Shown here one piece after another: positions 53,713-63,027 of a DNA stretch of 64,000 bases. Each line of letters begins with the position of its first letter. The stretch's first letter is position 1. This DNA comes from Putridiphycobacter sp965230485 (GTDB taxonomy: Bacteria; Bacteroidota; Bacteroidia; Flavobacteriales_D; Crocinitomicaceae): positions 2,170,001 to 2,234,000 of the forward strand of contig CBDDLA010000001.1 of the NCBI GenBank assembly GCA_965230485.1. The letters are read 5' to 3'. The notes beneath the pieces were generated by a model, which worked only from the letters and a program-made list of their open reading frames with translations, had not been told where the DNA came from and did not search any database. The translations under genes were made by a program, and so were the position numbers.

Positions 53713-56082
53713 TTAAAATTTAAAATTGTAACTCACTGACGGAATAATTGGAAACAAACTAATTTGTTTCAAGGCGTATTTATTTGTTCCTTTTAAATAC
53801 CCAAAAGTTAAATAAAATGGATTTTGACGGCTGTAAGCATTGTAAAGCCCAAAACTCCAGGTAGCTTCTCCCCAATTTTTTGGCTTATGAATATTTACCC
53901 CTAAATCTAGTCGGTGATAGGCCGGCATTCTGTAACCATTTTTCTCTCCAATATGCTCAACAACGCCTGTTCCACCGCTCTCATTAACACCATTGTATTT
54001 TTGGAGTGCCAAGGTGACTGCATTCCCAGTACCATAAACCCAAACCACGCCTACATCAATTTTATCGTTAAACTTATGCGTTAGTACCACACTAACATCA
54101 TGCCTTCTGTCGTAGCGATAAGGGTATACTTTACCATCATTTAGATTCTCAAATTGACGATTCGTCCATGACAAGGTATAACCAATCCATCCCGTTGTTT
54201 TTCCTGATCTTTTCTCAAGTAAAACTTCAGCCCCATAGCTATTCCCATCTCCTACTTCAACTTGGTCCTCCCAATTGGCATTTGTACTTAAAAAGCTCGC
54301 TCCATCTTTATATTCAATTAGATTTTCCATGGTTTTGTAGTAGCCTTCCGTACTAATCCTAAATCCCTTCTTAAGTTCCCTCACGTAACCAGCAGATATT
54401 TGATTACCATATTGCGGAGCAATATTTTCAGTAGCCGGAACCCAGAGGTCTGTTGGCAAACCGATCGAAGTGTTAGACAATAGGTGTAAAAACTGTGTGG
54501 TTCTTGAATAGGATAATTTAACAGAAGAAAACTCATCCAGCATAAAATTAAATGCCGCTCTTGGTTGCAATGAATTATACCATTTTTTACGAACAAGTAA
54601 GTTAGAGTAATGTAATCCAAGATTTGCAGAAAGTCGCTTTGTAATTGTCATGTCATCTTCAATAAAACCATAAAACTCGTGAGCGTAAGTATTCCCAGAA
54701 CCGAAAGACTGATCAATATTTTCTGAGTTGGCGGTATAATTGAATTGATTAACTCCCGGATTGAAGTCATGGTAAATTTCACCCAAGCCAAAATTAATTT
54801 TATGATTCGGGTTTGGGTAATAGAAAAAATCCAATCTTCCTCCCCAATCTGTAATACCAGATGTATAGTCGAATTTATAATTAAAATCTGGATCATCCTT
54901 CTTTCCCAATTCATAGTCAATAAATCCAAAACCAGTAGAAAAATTATACTGACTATAATTTAGTGTCAAGTTCGAAAATAGTTTAGGTGAATATTGATGA
55001 TTCCAGCGTAAGGCCATAATCTTATTCCCCCAATTCAGACCTCCAGTAGTTTCTTCTTGTCTTTTCAATCCACTGACTGCATCTGTATAGTCCGTATTAT
55101 TATCAATACTAAATTTATCGTTACCTAAATAAGCACTAAAAAAAATTCTATTGTTGTCATCAATGATGTGATTTATTTTTCCATTTAAATCATAGAAAAA
55201 GTAACCTCCGGTTGTTCCTCCTCCTTCATTATTGTTATTATTAAAGGCATTAATAAATGGTTTCGCTAATAAGTCGATATATGTTCTCCGACCTGTAATC
55301 ATAAAAGATGTCTTATCTTTAACAATTGGACCATTAAGCATAAATTTTGATGAAATAATACCAACAGACCCTTCGCCATGAATTTTTTTCATGTCTCCTT
55401 CTTTCATGTTGATGTCAATCACCGAAGATAACCTACCTCCATATCGAGCAGGAAAGCCTCCTTTTACTATTTTAACACTATTGATGGCATCAGCATTAAA
55501 TACAGAGAAAAAACCAAACAAATGGTTGGCGTTATAAATTGGAACACCGTCTAACAGAATTAAATTTTGATCTGGTCCACCGCCTCTAACATAAATTCCA
55601 CTCGATCCTTCACTTCCAGACTGAATGCCTGGCAACAACTGAGCTGTTTTTATGATGTCTACCTCTCCAAGTAACACTGGTAAAGATTTGACCTTATCCA
55701 TACTCAAATTAATAGTGCCAATCTCAGTTGATTCCTGCTGTTTGCGTTCTCCAGTTACAACTACCTCTTTTAATAAGCTCCCTTCTTCTAGAAAAACATT
55801 GAGTTTTATATCGTCATCCAATACAATCCCCTTTTTAATGACCTCACACCCAACAAAACTAAATAGAACTTCATATTCCCCTTTTGGTAAGGTTAAACTA
55901 TAAAACCCAAATGCATTTGTCACAATACCGGATTTAAGCTCATTTACATATACCCGTGCTCCAATAAGCGACTCACCGCTTGCTTTATCTTTGATGTAAC
56001 CACTAATTGTAAACTTTTCCTGGGCGTTTGCCAAAGTGGAGATTAATAAAATACCTAAAAGTATTTTTAAACTAAGTTTCAT
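53713..56082 (-). CDS. TonB-dependent receptor (carboxypeptidase-regulatory domain type)
   Basis: A 789-residue outer-membrane receptor with signal peptide ending ANAQ. A carboxypeptidase-like regulatory domain (about 22-105; GYIKDKASGESLIGARVYVN), plug (about 120-230; GIYVRGGGPDQNLILLDGVP), and barrel ending YNFKF follow. There is no STN domain, so unlike the 46180 receptor it should transport without signalling. It is paired with a DUF4249 lipoprotein. A copy of the TAGGGGTA-N14-CGTC element precedes it by 18 bases, suggesting control by an ECF sigma factor; one is encoded divergently upstream. Confidence 0.93.
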   Translation of the reverse strand: MKLSLKILLGILLISTLANAQEKFTISGYIKDKASGESLIGARVYVNELKSGIVTNAFGFYSLTLPKGEYEVLFSFVGCEVIKKGIVLDDDIKLNVFLEEGSLLKEVVVTGERKQQESTEIGTINLSMDKVKSLPVLLGEVDIIKTAQLLPGIQSGSEGSSGIYVRGGGPDQNLILLDGVPIYNANHLFGFFSVFNADAINSVKIVKGGFPARYGGRLSSVIDINMKEGDMKKIHGEGSVGIISSKFMLNGPIVKDKTSFMITGRRTYIDLLAKPFINAFNNNNNEGGGTTGGYFFYDLNGKINHIIDDNNRIFFSAYLGNDKFSIDNNTDYTDAVSGLKRQEETTGGLNWGNKIMALRWNHQYSPKLFSNLTLNYSQYNFSTGFGFIDYELGKKDDPDFNYKFDYTSGITDWGGRLDFFYYPNPNHKINFGLGEIYHDFNPGVNQFNYTANSENIDQSFGSGNTYAHEFYGFIEDDMTITKRLSANLGLHYSNLLVRKKWYNSLQPRAAFNFMLDEFSSVKLSYSRTTQFLHLLSNTSIGLPTDLWVPATENIAPQYGNQISAGYVRELKKGFRISTEGYYKTMENLIEYKDGASFLSTNANWEDQVEVGDGNSYGAEVLLEKRSGKTTGWIGYTLSWTNRQFENLNDGKVYPYRYDRRHDVSVVLTHKFNDKIDVGVVWVYGTGNAVTLALQKYNGVNESGGTGVVEHIGEKNGYRMPAYHRLDLGVNIHKPKNWGEATWSFGLYNAYSRQNPFYLTFGYLKGTNKYALKQISLFPIIPSVSYNFKF

Positions 56083-56100
56083 AGACTATTTTTAGTATAT

Positions 56101-56126
56101 GACGGCTCAGTCTGAATATACCCCTA
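56101..56126 (-). promoter_or_regulatory. Putative ECF promoter of the second TonB-receptor operon
   Basis: On the minus strand: TAGGGGTA (56126-56119), 14 bases, CGTC (56104-56101), then 18 bases to the receptor ATG. The core and spacing agree with the elements at 45213 and 49595. Confidence 0.65.
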
Positions 56127-56254
56127 TTCAATGACCACCTAAATTAAATTATTTCTATCAGCTTTTTTAACTAAACATGTAAGTGTATGATTATCAAATG
56201 TTTTATATCATATTATTGATGAATTGTAACATTTTATAGATTTACAATACCAAT

Positions 56255-56773
56255 TTGGTAAAGAAAGATGACTTGAAAGAAGAAAGAGAATTTCTGGAAT
56301 TAATGAAAATCCATCATGGTCTATTGATAAAGGTATCTAAAATTTATATGGATAATCGAGATGATCAAGAAGACTTGAAACAAGAAATTCTTTTTCAATT
56401 GTGGAAAGCCTATCCAAATTTTAAAGGCAATAGCCAGTTTTCGACCTGGATGTACCGGGTAGCTATCAACACTGCCATTACTTTTTTTAAGCAAGAAAAA
56501 AAACGACACATTTTTGATCAATTTTTGGAGACAAAACACGACCAACAAGAAGTAGAAGACCATTTAAAAGATGAACAATTGACTCACTTTTATCGTGCCA
56601 TTCACTGTCTCAACAAAATTGAAAAGGCCATTATACTATACAGTATTGAGGGGTATCCTCAAAAACAAATTGCTAAAGAACTGGGACTCTCCGAAGTAAA
56701 CACAAGGGTAAAGGTAAAGCGCACAAAAGAAAAGCTAAAGTCACTTATTAAAACACAGGGATATGAATTTTGA
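56255..56773 (+). CDS. ECF-type RNA polymerase sigma factor
   Basis: A 172-residue sigma factor begun by TTG (an ATG lies 15 codons further on). Region 2 has DNRDDQEDLKQEILFQLWKAYP and FSTWMYRVAINTAITFF; region 4 has CLNKIEKAIILYSIEGYPQKQIAKELGL followed by NTRVKVKRTKEKLK. It is not followed by a FecR gene; the next gene, a four-segment membrane protein, overlaps it by 11 bases and may be a non-standard anti-sigma factor. It is divergent from the second TonB-receptor operon. Confidence 0.92.
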   Translation: MVKKDDLKEEREFLELMKIHHGLLIKVSKIYMDNRDDQEDLKQEILFQLWKAYPNFKGNSQFSTWMYRVAINTAITFFKQEKKRHIFDQFLETKHDQQEVEDHLKDEQLTHFYRAIHCLNKIEKAIILYSIEGYPQKQIAKELGLSEVNTRVKVKRTKEKLKSLIKTQGYEF

Positions 56774-57404
56774 AGATTTAAAAAAAGCCATTGATGAAGA
56801 CGCCAATAAACAACCCTCAGCTAATCTAAAAATAAATTTTACCAAAGGGAAAAATAACCCGGTTAGTATTATTAGAAGAAATATGCTAACGGAGATTATC
56901 ATTTTATTAGTTGGGGCTGTTATCTTTTTAGGTGTCCCCTTAAGGTATGAATTGTCAGAAAAGGCAGAGGCTATATACATAATATCTATGTTTATTTCTG
57001 TTTTAATGCTCATTGCCTGTGCTATTCGGTTTAGTCTTTTTTTAAAAAATACTCTTCCATTTACTCTGGACACAGTGAGCAGTTTAAACCAATTTATTTT
57101 TGATGCAAAAATGACTTTAGAAGTCTATAAGTCCTTTAGTATTTCAGCCTCTTTATTAATTCCTGTGCCTGTTTCAGCCCTTGTTACAGGCAATATTCAT
57201 AGTGCATTATACCGTCCCGGTTTATTTGAAAAATGGTTGTTTTTAAACCTCAATTCTTCCGAAATCATTGGGTTAATCAGTGCTTATCTGTTGTGCATTA
57301 CACTGCTCTATTTCACTACCATTTGGTGGACCAGGTTTATGTATGGTAAGCATTTAAGTACTTTGACCGATTTGCTTAAAAAAATAGACGAAACGAGTAA
57401 TTAA
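56763..57404 (+). CDS. Four-segment membrane protein coupled to the sigma factor
   Basis: A 213-residue protein. A cytoplasmic N-terminus (about 1-40; MNFEDLKKAIDEDANKQP) precedes hydrophobic segments at about 42-62, 70-93, 120-140 and 163-185. No family is firmly recognised. The N-terminus and the 11-base overlap with the sigma gene make an anti-sigma function plausible; membrane proteins of this type often follow ECF factors in Bacteroidota. That role is inference from position only. Confidence 0.75.
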   Translation: MNFEDLKKAIDEDANKQPSANLKINFTKGKNNPVSIIRRNMLTEIIILLVGAVIFLGVPLRYELSEKAEAIYIISMFISVLMLIACAIRFSLFLKNTLPFTLDTVSSLNQFIFDAKMTLEVYKSFSISASLLIPVPVSALVTGNIHSALYRPGLFEKWLFLNLNSSEIIGLISAYLLCITLLYFTTIWWTRFMYGKHLSTLTDLLKKIDETSN

Positions 57405-57608
57405 CCGAAATAAAAAAGAAATAGTTTCTCATGTCACTTTAACTATTGTTCTGTTTAATGAAAATGAGATAAATTATCTTAACAAGAGTGTTATAGCTAA
57501 CTCCGACTTGAATCTGTTTCCCTCATTCAAACCGTCTGTAACCTCATTCGTCCTTTTTTATGCAATCGAGTTAATGCAACTTTGATGTAAATCAGAAAAA
57601 TAGTTATC

Positions 57609-59303
57609 ATGAAAAAATACGCAACACTTTTACTAATCATGCTTTTGGCTATGCATGTTTACGCCAATGACTTTTACAAGCAACTCTGTGACTTCAATTA
57701 CAATTGGAAAAAATACACACATTATGTTCAACCTGAACAAAAAAAACATTTTAATAATGATGCAGTATACGTTCAAACGCATTTAAGTCATGTCATTCCG
57801 ATATTAAAATCAAATCCGACATTCTTTCTAACACATAAGCAACGTGTGAATCGCATTAAACTTATTCATCTGCTTGAAATTTACTGTGAGGAAGGACTTT
57901 TCCCAGTCAATAATTACCGAGAAGATCGTATTCCTGTGTTTATTGATGAATATAACACCCATTGCGCTGTTGGTCATTTACTGGAAAAAACAGGATATGA
58001 AAACTTAGCACAACGCATTGCCAGAAACAATAACTATGCTTGGGTAAAAGAAATTGATGACCCCGATTTATTAGCATGGCAAAAAACATCTGGTCTGTCT
58101 CTTGAAGAATTAAAGCTCATTCAAGGGGCATATGATTTCTACCCTGTTCTTGATCTTCATGATCCCAATAAATATGAAATCCCGCAAAAACCTGAATATA
58201 TGACCCTATATTTTGACAGAGACAAATCAAGTAAAACCAAAGAAAAAAAGATTTGGTGCAAAGGAGAAGGAAAGGATGGTATTTTGCATGGTCGTTGGGA
58301 GCAAAATTATTCAGAGACATTGCCTTGGATAGTTGGTTATTTTAATAAGGGTAAGCGCACCGGACAATGGAAAGAATATTACCAGGGCACGGATAAACTT
58401 TGCCGAACTGAAAACTGGCGAAATAACTTATTGAATGGTGTGAGAAAACGATTTAACAAAGCAGGGGAAATTATTGAAGAAATTTTGTTTAAAAATGGAA
58501 AAGCAGTTACCAAAACAAACTATGACTTGCATCAATCTCTTAAATTTATTAGAACTCCTCTTGACTCCAGTTCAGTTTGGACTGAAGTCTATACCATTGG
58601 AGGATCTATTTTAGGAGAAGGCAAAGAGAGAATTCATAATCCGGGTAACTTAATGTGGTTCCAAAATATTGAATTAACTGCCTTAAATACTGCCGCCATT
58701 ACTTCAAGAGAATTACAGAAAACGACCAATCATAGAGGCAGAGAAAAACAAGTGTATATGAATCCAGAAAGCGGAACAGGGCTATACAATGCACCACCAC
58801 TTGTTGAGTACAAAAAAGAAGGGCAATGGATTTATTATAAAGATTATGCCAGTAAAATGCCAAGATATCATTTTAAGAAATATCCATCCGTCATCATCAA
58901 TCATTATCCTTATATCGCTCAACAAAACAATCAAGTAATGGAACACTTAAAATCATATGATTTGAGTGAAACCTATGATTCAATTGTTGTAAATTATGAA
59001 AATAATCGAATTCATAATTTTTATGGGTATGGTGAAAACGATTTCATTCATATTACAATAGCCTATCATATTGATAGATTTCTTACGCTAGATATTAACA
59101 GTATAATTTATGGTGGAAGGCACAGTCAATATGATTTTCCAAGTGTTTCAATTCCGAGAATAAAAATGATGGGTACTTATAACCAAAATAATAAACGAAT
59201 TGGCACCTGGACGTATTATGACTTAAGTCAACAAGTGTACAAAACGGAAAAGTATCTGATTCCATGGAAGGAAGAAGAGAATGAAAACGTAGTTGTAAAT
59301 TAA
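57609..59303 (+). CDS. Secreted protein with MORN/YwqK-like repeats, unknown function
   Basis: A 564-residue protein with signal peptide ending VYAN. The N-terminal part (about 20-190) contains IPVFIDEYNTHCAVGHLL and SLEELKLIQGAYDF, a recurrent but uncharacterised pattern that I have only a vague memory of from other Bacteroidota. MORN/YwqK-like repeats then occur near 215-310 (GRWEQNYSETLPWIVGYF, KGKRTGQWKEYY) and again near 520-550 (GTYNQNNKRIGTWTYYD). Those repeats usually mediate interactions. The 204 bases upstream contain TCGTCCTTTTTTA (57548-57560), also found upstream of the histidine kinase. The next gene starts 6 bases after this stop. Confidence 0.75.
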   Translation: MKKYATLLLIMLLAMHVYANDFYKQLCDFNYNWKKYTHYVQPEQKKHFNNDAVYVQTHLSHVIPILKSNPTFFLTHKQRVNRIKLIHLLEIYCEEGLFPVNNYREDRIPVFIDEYNTHCAVGHLLEKTGYENLAQRIARNNNYAWVKEIDDPDLLAWQKTSGLSLEELKLIQGAYDFYPVLDLHDPNKYEIPQKPEYMTLYFDRDKSSKTKEKKIWCKGEGKDGILHGRWEQNYSETLPWIVGYFNKGKRTGQWKEYYQGTDKLCRTENWRNNLLNGVRKRFNKAGEIIEEILFKNGKAVTKTNYDLHQSLKFIRTPLDSSSVWTEVYTIGGSILGEGKERIHNPGNLMWFQNIELTALNTAAITSRELQKTTNHRGREKQVYMNPESGTGLYNAPPLVEYKKEGQWIYYKDYASKMPRYHFKKYPSVIINHYPYIAQQNNQVMEHLKSYDLSETYDSIVVNYENNRIHNFYGYGENDFIHITIAYHIDRFLTLDINSIIYGGRHSQYDFPSVSIPRIKMMGTYNQNNKRIGTWTYYDLSQQVYKTEKYLIPWKEEENENVVVN

Positions 59304-59309
59304 AATGAC

Positions 59310-59960
59310 ATGAAAAAGTCAGCAGTTGTATTATTCATTATGCTCTCCCTATTCAACGGGAGAGCATTTGCTCAAGATTTTATAGCGATTAAAGATTCAC
59401 TTGATAAAGTAAAATTTGATAAGGTAGTTGCTCACATTTTTACTTTAGAAAAAGACAAACCGGTAGCCGATACCTTGGCTGGACGGTACAATATTATGTA
59501 TAAAACACTGTGCCCATTTATTGTCACAACTGATGGGGATTGTGGAGCAATGTATACCTCTGATATGAGAACCATGGGTCAATCATTACTACAAAAAAAA
59601 GTCTATCCAAAATTGCGGAATTTTTACAATTTTCATTTCTGTGCTGAAAATTCTCAAAAATACGTGGGCCTAGATGCAGAAAACTTTCGAGTTTATTCTG
59701 ATAGCCTGACCCAATATATTGCTGTTAGTACAAATACTGGTTATAAAATGGATTTCTTGGCTTACTACTTAAGCCCTCAAAACTACATGTTTAAAAATGG
59801 AGCAAGTTATGGGAATGGCCAATATCTAATTCTTGAACGATATGGTATCCCCAAAACAACACAAATACAAATTGAATCTGACTACGACCATTTCATAAAT
59901 CTTGATGGTGGAGTTGATACTAGTTATACGGAGACCCTTTTTTTGAAACGAGTTGAATAA
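59310..59960 (+). CDS. Secreted protein of unknown function
   Basis: A 216-residue protein with signal peptide ending AFAQ. No family is recognised. The mature part has three cysteines (CPFIVTTDGDCGAMY, FHFCAEN), mixed helices and strands, and a hydrophilic surface. It is cotranscribed with the preceding MORN-like gene. Its stop lies 42 bases from the convergent response-regulator stop, with no clear terminator between them. Confidence 0.72.
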   Translation: MKKSAVVLFIMLSLFNGRAFAQDFIAIKDSLDKVKFDKVVAHIFTLEKDKPVADTLAGRYNIMYKTLCPFIVTTDGDCGAMYTSDMRTMGQSLLQKKVYPKLRNFYNFHFCAENSQKYVGLDAENFRVYSDSLTQYIAVSTNTGYKMDFLAYYLSPQNYMFKNGASYGNGQYLILERYGIPKTTQIQIESDYDHFINLDGGVDTSYTETLFLKRVE

Positions 59961-60002
59961 AAAGTAGTCAACATGCTAATTTTAAGATAATAATATTATT
60001 GC

Positions 60003-60758
60003 CTACCCTGCAAAATAGGCCATTAGCCCCTTTTTTGCATTAGATGATACGAGAGCTCTGTGCCCCTCCGTTAAATACACCTCTCCCGTTTTCCCTTTTT
60101 TGTACTGCAAAATATGACTCAAATTAACCAAATGTGACTTATGAGAACGCAGAAACCCATGGTCAGTCAATAAGTCTTCATAATACTTTAACGTTTTAGA
60201 CATCACATATTTTTTTTGGCCAACCGTATAGACAATGGCATAATTGTCCGCAGCTTCTACCCTTATTATATCTGCAATTTTCACAACCTCAAAACCATCC
60301 AGTTTTGGTAATACAATTTTTTTGGCCTGTTGATGGATGGCCTTGATATTTTCAGCTAATAATTTAGTTGTTGAGAAGTCATTATCTCCTTTTAGTTTCT
60401 CTTCCACCTTTTTTACGGCTGCCAATAAATCATCAATTGAAATGGGTTTTAGGATATAATAAGCTGCACTAATGTTTAAGGCCTGAATGGCATAATCGCT
60501 ATAGGCGGTAATGAATACTACTTCAAAATCGATTTTAGATAAGCGCTCTAATAAATCGAACCCACTTCCAAAGGGCATTTCAATGTCTAAAAACACCAAT
60601 TTTGGTCGCTTTTCTTTAATTAAATTCTCGCCCTCATTAATATTCACAGCCTCTCCCACTACGTCAATTTGAGGGCAATACTTTAGAACGTATTGCTTTA
60701 TGATCTCCCTGCTTTGAGCCTCATCTTCAATAATAATCGCTTTTATTGGTTCTGGCAT
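60003..60758 (-). CDS. LytTR-family response regulator
   Basis: A 251-residue regulator. The receiver domain (about 1-125) has the acidic pocket IIIEDEA, phosphoacceptor Asp in VFLDIEMPFGSG, Thr/Ala in FITAYSDYA and Lys in YILKPI. The LytTR DNA-binding domain (about 150-251) has IIRVEAADNYAIVYTV, MSKTLKYYEDLL and FLRSHKSHLVNLSHI. It is cotranscribed with the kinase, 4 bases downstream. LytTR regulators bind direct repeats near promoters; the targets are not known. Confidence 0.95.
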   Translation of the reverse strand: MPEPIKAIIIEDEAQSREIIKQYVLKYCPQIDVVGEAVNINEGENLIKEKRPKLVFLDIEMPFGSGFDLLERLSKIDFEVVFITAYSDYAIQALNISAAYYILKPISIDDLLAAVKKVEEKLKGDNDFSTTKLLAENIKAIHQQAKKIVLPKLDGFEVVKIADIIRVEAADNYAIVYTVGQKKYVMSKTLKYYEDLLTDHGFLRSHKSHLVNLSHILQYKKGKTGEVYLTEGHRALVSSNAKKGLMAYFAG

Positions 60759-60762
60759 TTTT

Positions 60763-62733
60763 TCAAGTTTTTAATAAAATGGTGACCTTGGTGCCTTCTT
60801 TAGTTTGAGGATTTAGGTCTTCAATATGAATCGATAATTCTTTTTTAAAAGCAGTTTTAATAATTTCTAATCGGTCTTTCACATTTTTAATACCAGTTGA
60901 TTTCATTTTTAACTGATTGGCCGTTTTATGTTTTAGTGACTGATCTCTGCCTATCCCATTATCTGTTATAGTTATGGTTAAGCCATCAATAACCTCTTTA
61001 AAATCGACTTTTAAAAAGCCCTTCCCCTCCTTGTAACGAAGTCCATGCCATATCGCATTTTCAATAATAGGTTGCAGTAGCATAGGTGGTATTTGATAGG
61101 CTTCTAAATCAATACTGTTTGGACAATTAATGGTATAATCAAAGCTTTCTTTAAATCGATCATGTTCCAAATTCAGGTATAACTCCAAAATTTCTACCTC
61201 CTTGAATAAGGAGATAAAGTCATTTTGAGAATAATTTAAAACCGATCGCATGAGCTTAGAAAAATCTGTTAAATATTTATTGGCTGAACGCTCATCTTGC
61301 TGAGCAATGTAAACATTAACTGAATTCAATGAGTTAAATATAAAATGCGGATTCATCTGATTCCTTAATGATTTTAACGTTAATAATTGATTATTTCTTT
61401 GTTTCTGTTGATTACTTCTCACAATAAAAAAAACCAAAACCCCAACTAATACTATTCCGATTACTAAAAAAATCATAATGGTTTTTTGGCTTTTGATAGA
61501 TTCATCTTTAATGATTTCTTTTTGTCTTAAAAGCTCAATGGTCTTTTCACTAATCTCCCTATCTTTTTCTAAAAGGCTAATTTTAGTTTCTGTATTTTGA
61601 ATAATGTCGTTTCTAGCAGAAATGAGTTCATTTTTTTGTGCTTCCAACACCTTAAAAGAATCCATTAATACACTATATTCCTGGTCTAACTCTTCAGCCT
61701 TTTTAGTATCCCCATTCGCTTCATAAGCTTTCGAAAGTGTCTTATAAAAATTAAGTTTTGCTTCGGAATTCTCCTGTTGCTTTACTATGGCTTCTGATTC
61801 CGTTAAGACTTCAATGGCCTCATCATCATTACCCTCTTCAATTAATTCATTAGCCATTTCTGTAGAATTTATAATGGCTACTTCCGAATTACCTATACTA
61901 TTATTAAAATCAATTGTTTCTTCCTGAATTTGTTTACGCTTTCGTTTATTCTTGGAATTTCTATAAAGATTTGATAATGAATTTAGAGACGAATTAGTCA
62001 AAGATACAGAGTTCATGGCTGTTGCCTGTTGATTTGCCGATTGAAATAATTGTTCTGCGACTATATTTGAACCGCTCATTTCTTCTACTTTACCAAGTCC
62101 TATTGTCGCATTTACCTGACCTTCTTCATCACCTACTTCATTGCTCAGTCGTAAGGCTTTTTCAAATGCTATCTTAGCTGATTGCTTTTCTTTTAGCAAG
62201 ATATATTCATGGCCTATTTTTAATTGTAGTTGAATGATTGTCTTTTGATGTGAAGTCAAGATTATGGCTTTTTCCCAATTCTGGATGGCCAATTCTGATT
62301 GCTTTAATCTAGCATAAGCATCTCCTAATAAACGATAAGTTATAATACTTTTAACATTATTGTTTTGTTGCTTATAAATTAAGTTTGCTTTTTTCAGATG
62401 CCTCACAGCAGAAGCATCATTTTGAAGAGAAATCTGGAATTCACCTAATAAAGTTAACGCCAGCGCTTCCTCGTTTGTATACCCATACTGAATGGCCAAA
62501 GCCAAATTCTCTTCTACTATCTTGATTGATTCTGAAAAGTTAACCTCAAAAATGGATTTAGCATGATTCAATCGTTCAGTAATTTCTTTTGGAGATGGTT
62601 GGTTTTGTTCATCTATTGGTTCAGTTTGCTGACTTAACAGCGTATTTTGTTGTGTCCATGCGAAACCGCACCAAACAACTAGAATGGGACAAACTAAAAT
62701 TCTTAACGGTAACAGCTGCTTTAGGTGTAACAT
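60763..62733 (-). CDS. TPR sensor histidine kinase, LytS/YehU type
   Basis: A 656-residue membrane kinase. Signal peptide/anchor (about 1-28), periplasmic TPR region (about 45-335), coiled coil (about 345-415), one membrane segment (about 418-440; FLVIGIVLVGVLVFFIV). A His_kinase domain with phosphoacceptor His in NQMNPHFIFNSLNSV near residue 461 follows, and a HATPase domain with PMLLQPIIENAIWHGL (N box) and ITDNGIGRD (G1 box). It forms a two-component pair with the downstream LytTR regulator. The TPR input domain suggests a peptide or protein signal in the periplasm. Confidence 0.95.
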   Translation of the reverse strand: MLHLKQLLPLRILVCPILVVWCGFAWTQQNTLLSQQTEPIDEQNQPSPKEITERLNHAKSIFEVNFSESIKIVEENLALAIQYGYTNEEALALTLLGEFQISLQNDASAVRHLKKANLIYKQQNNNVKSIITYRLLGDAYARLKQSELAIQNWEKAIILTSHQKTIIQLQLKIGHEYILLKEKQSAKIAFEKALRLSNEVGDEEGQVNATIGLGKVEEMSGSNIVAEQLFQSANQQATAMNSVSLTNSSLNSLSNLYRNSKNKRKRKQIQEETIDFNNSIGNSEVAIINSTEMANELIEEGNDDEAIEVLTESEAIVKQQENSEAKLNFYKTLSKAYEANGDTKKAEELDQEYSVLMDSFKVLEAQKNELISARNDIIQNTETKISLLEKDREISEKTIELLRQKEIIKDESIKSQKTIMIFLVIGIVLVGVLVFFIVRSNQQKQRNNQLLTLKSLRNQMNPHFIFNSLNSVNVYIAQQDERSANKYLTDFSKLMRSVLNYSQNDFISLFKEVEILELYLNLEHDRFKESFDYTINCPNSIDLEAYQIPPMLLQPIIENAIWHGLRYKEGKGFLKVDFKEVIDGLTITITDNGIGRDQSLKHKTANQLKMKSTGIKNVKDRLEIIKTAFKKELSIHIEDLNPQTKEGTKVTILLKT

Positions 62734-63027
62734 GAATGCTTAAAAATACCGCTTTTTTAATTAGTAACCCTTTAAATTAAACCGAATTGGTATTAAAAAA
62801 GGACGATAAACTCATTTAAATTAGTATTAGACTCACTAAAAAAAGACATTGGCTCATTTCAAGAACGCATCCCTAAGACGCCAATTAGTTCTATTTATAT
62901 TTAAAACTCCTTTAAATAACAGTTATATTTGAAATAATGGACATACTAAAAAAACCTACAGAACAGGTGAAATTTTGCAGCTTGACGCTTAATTAGTCCC
63001 CAATTATAGAAATTTAAACTATTAGGA

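Noticed and set aside
57467..57482. AGATAA-A-TTATCT inverted repeat in the gap before the MORN-like gene.
   Set aside because: AT-only short palindrome in an AT-rich gap, with no promoter or gene feature placed relative to it.
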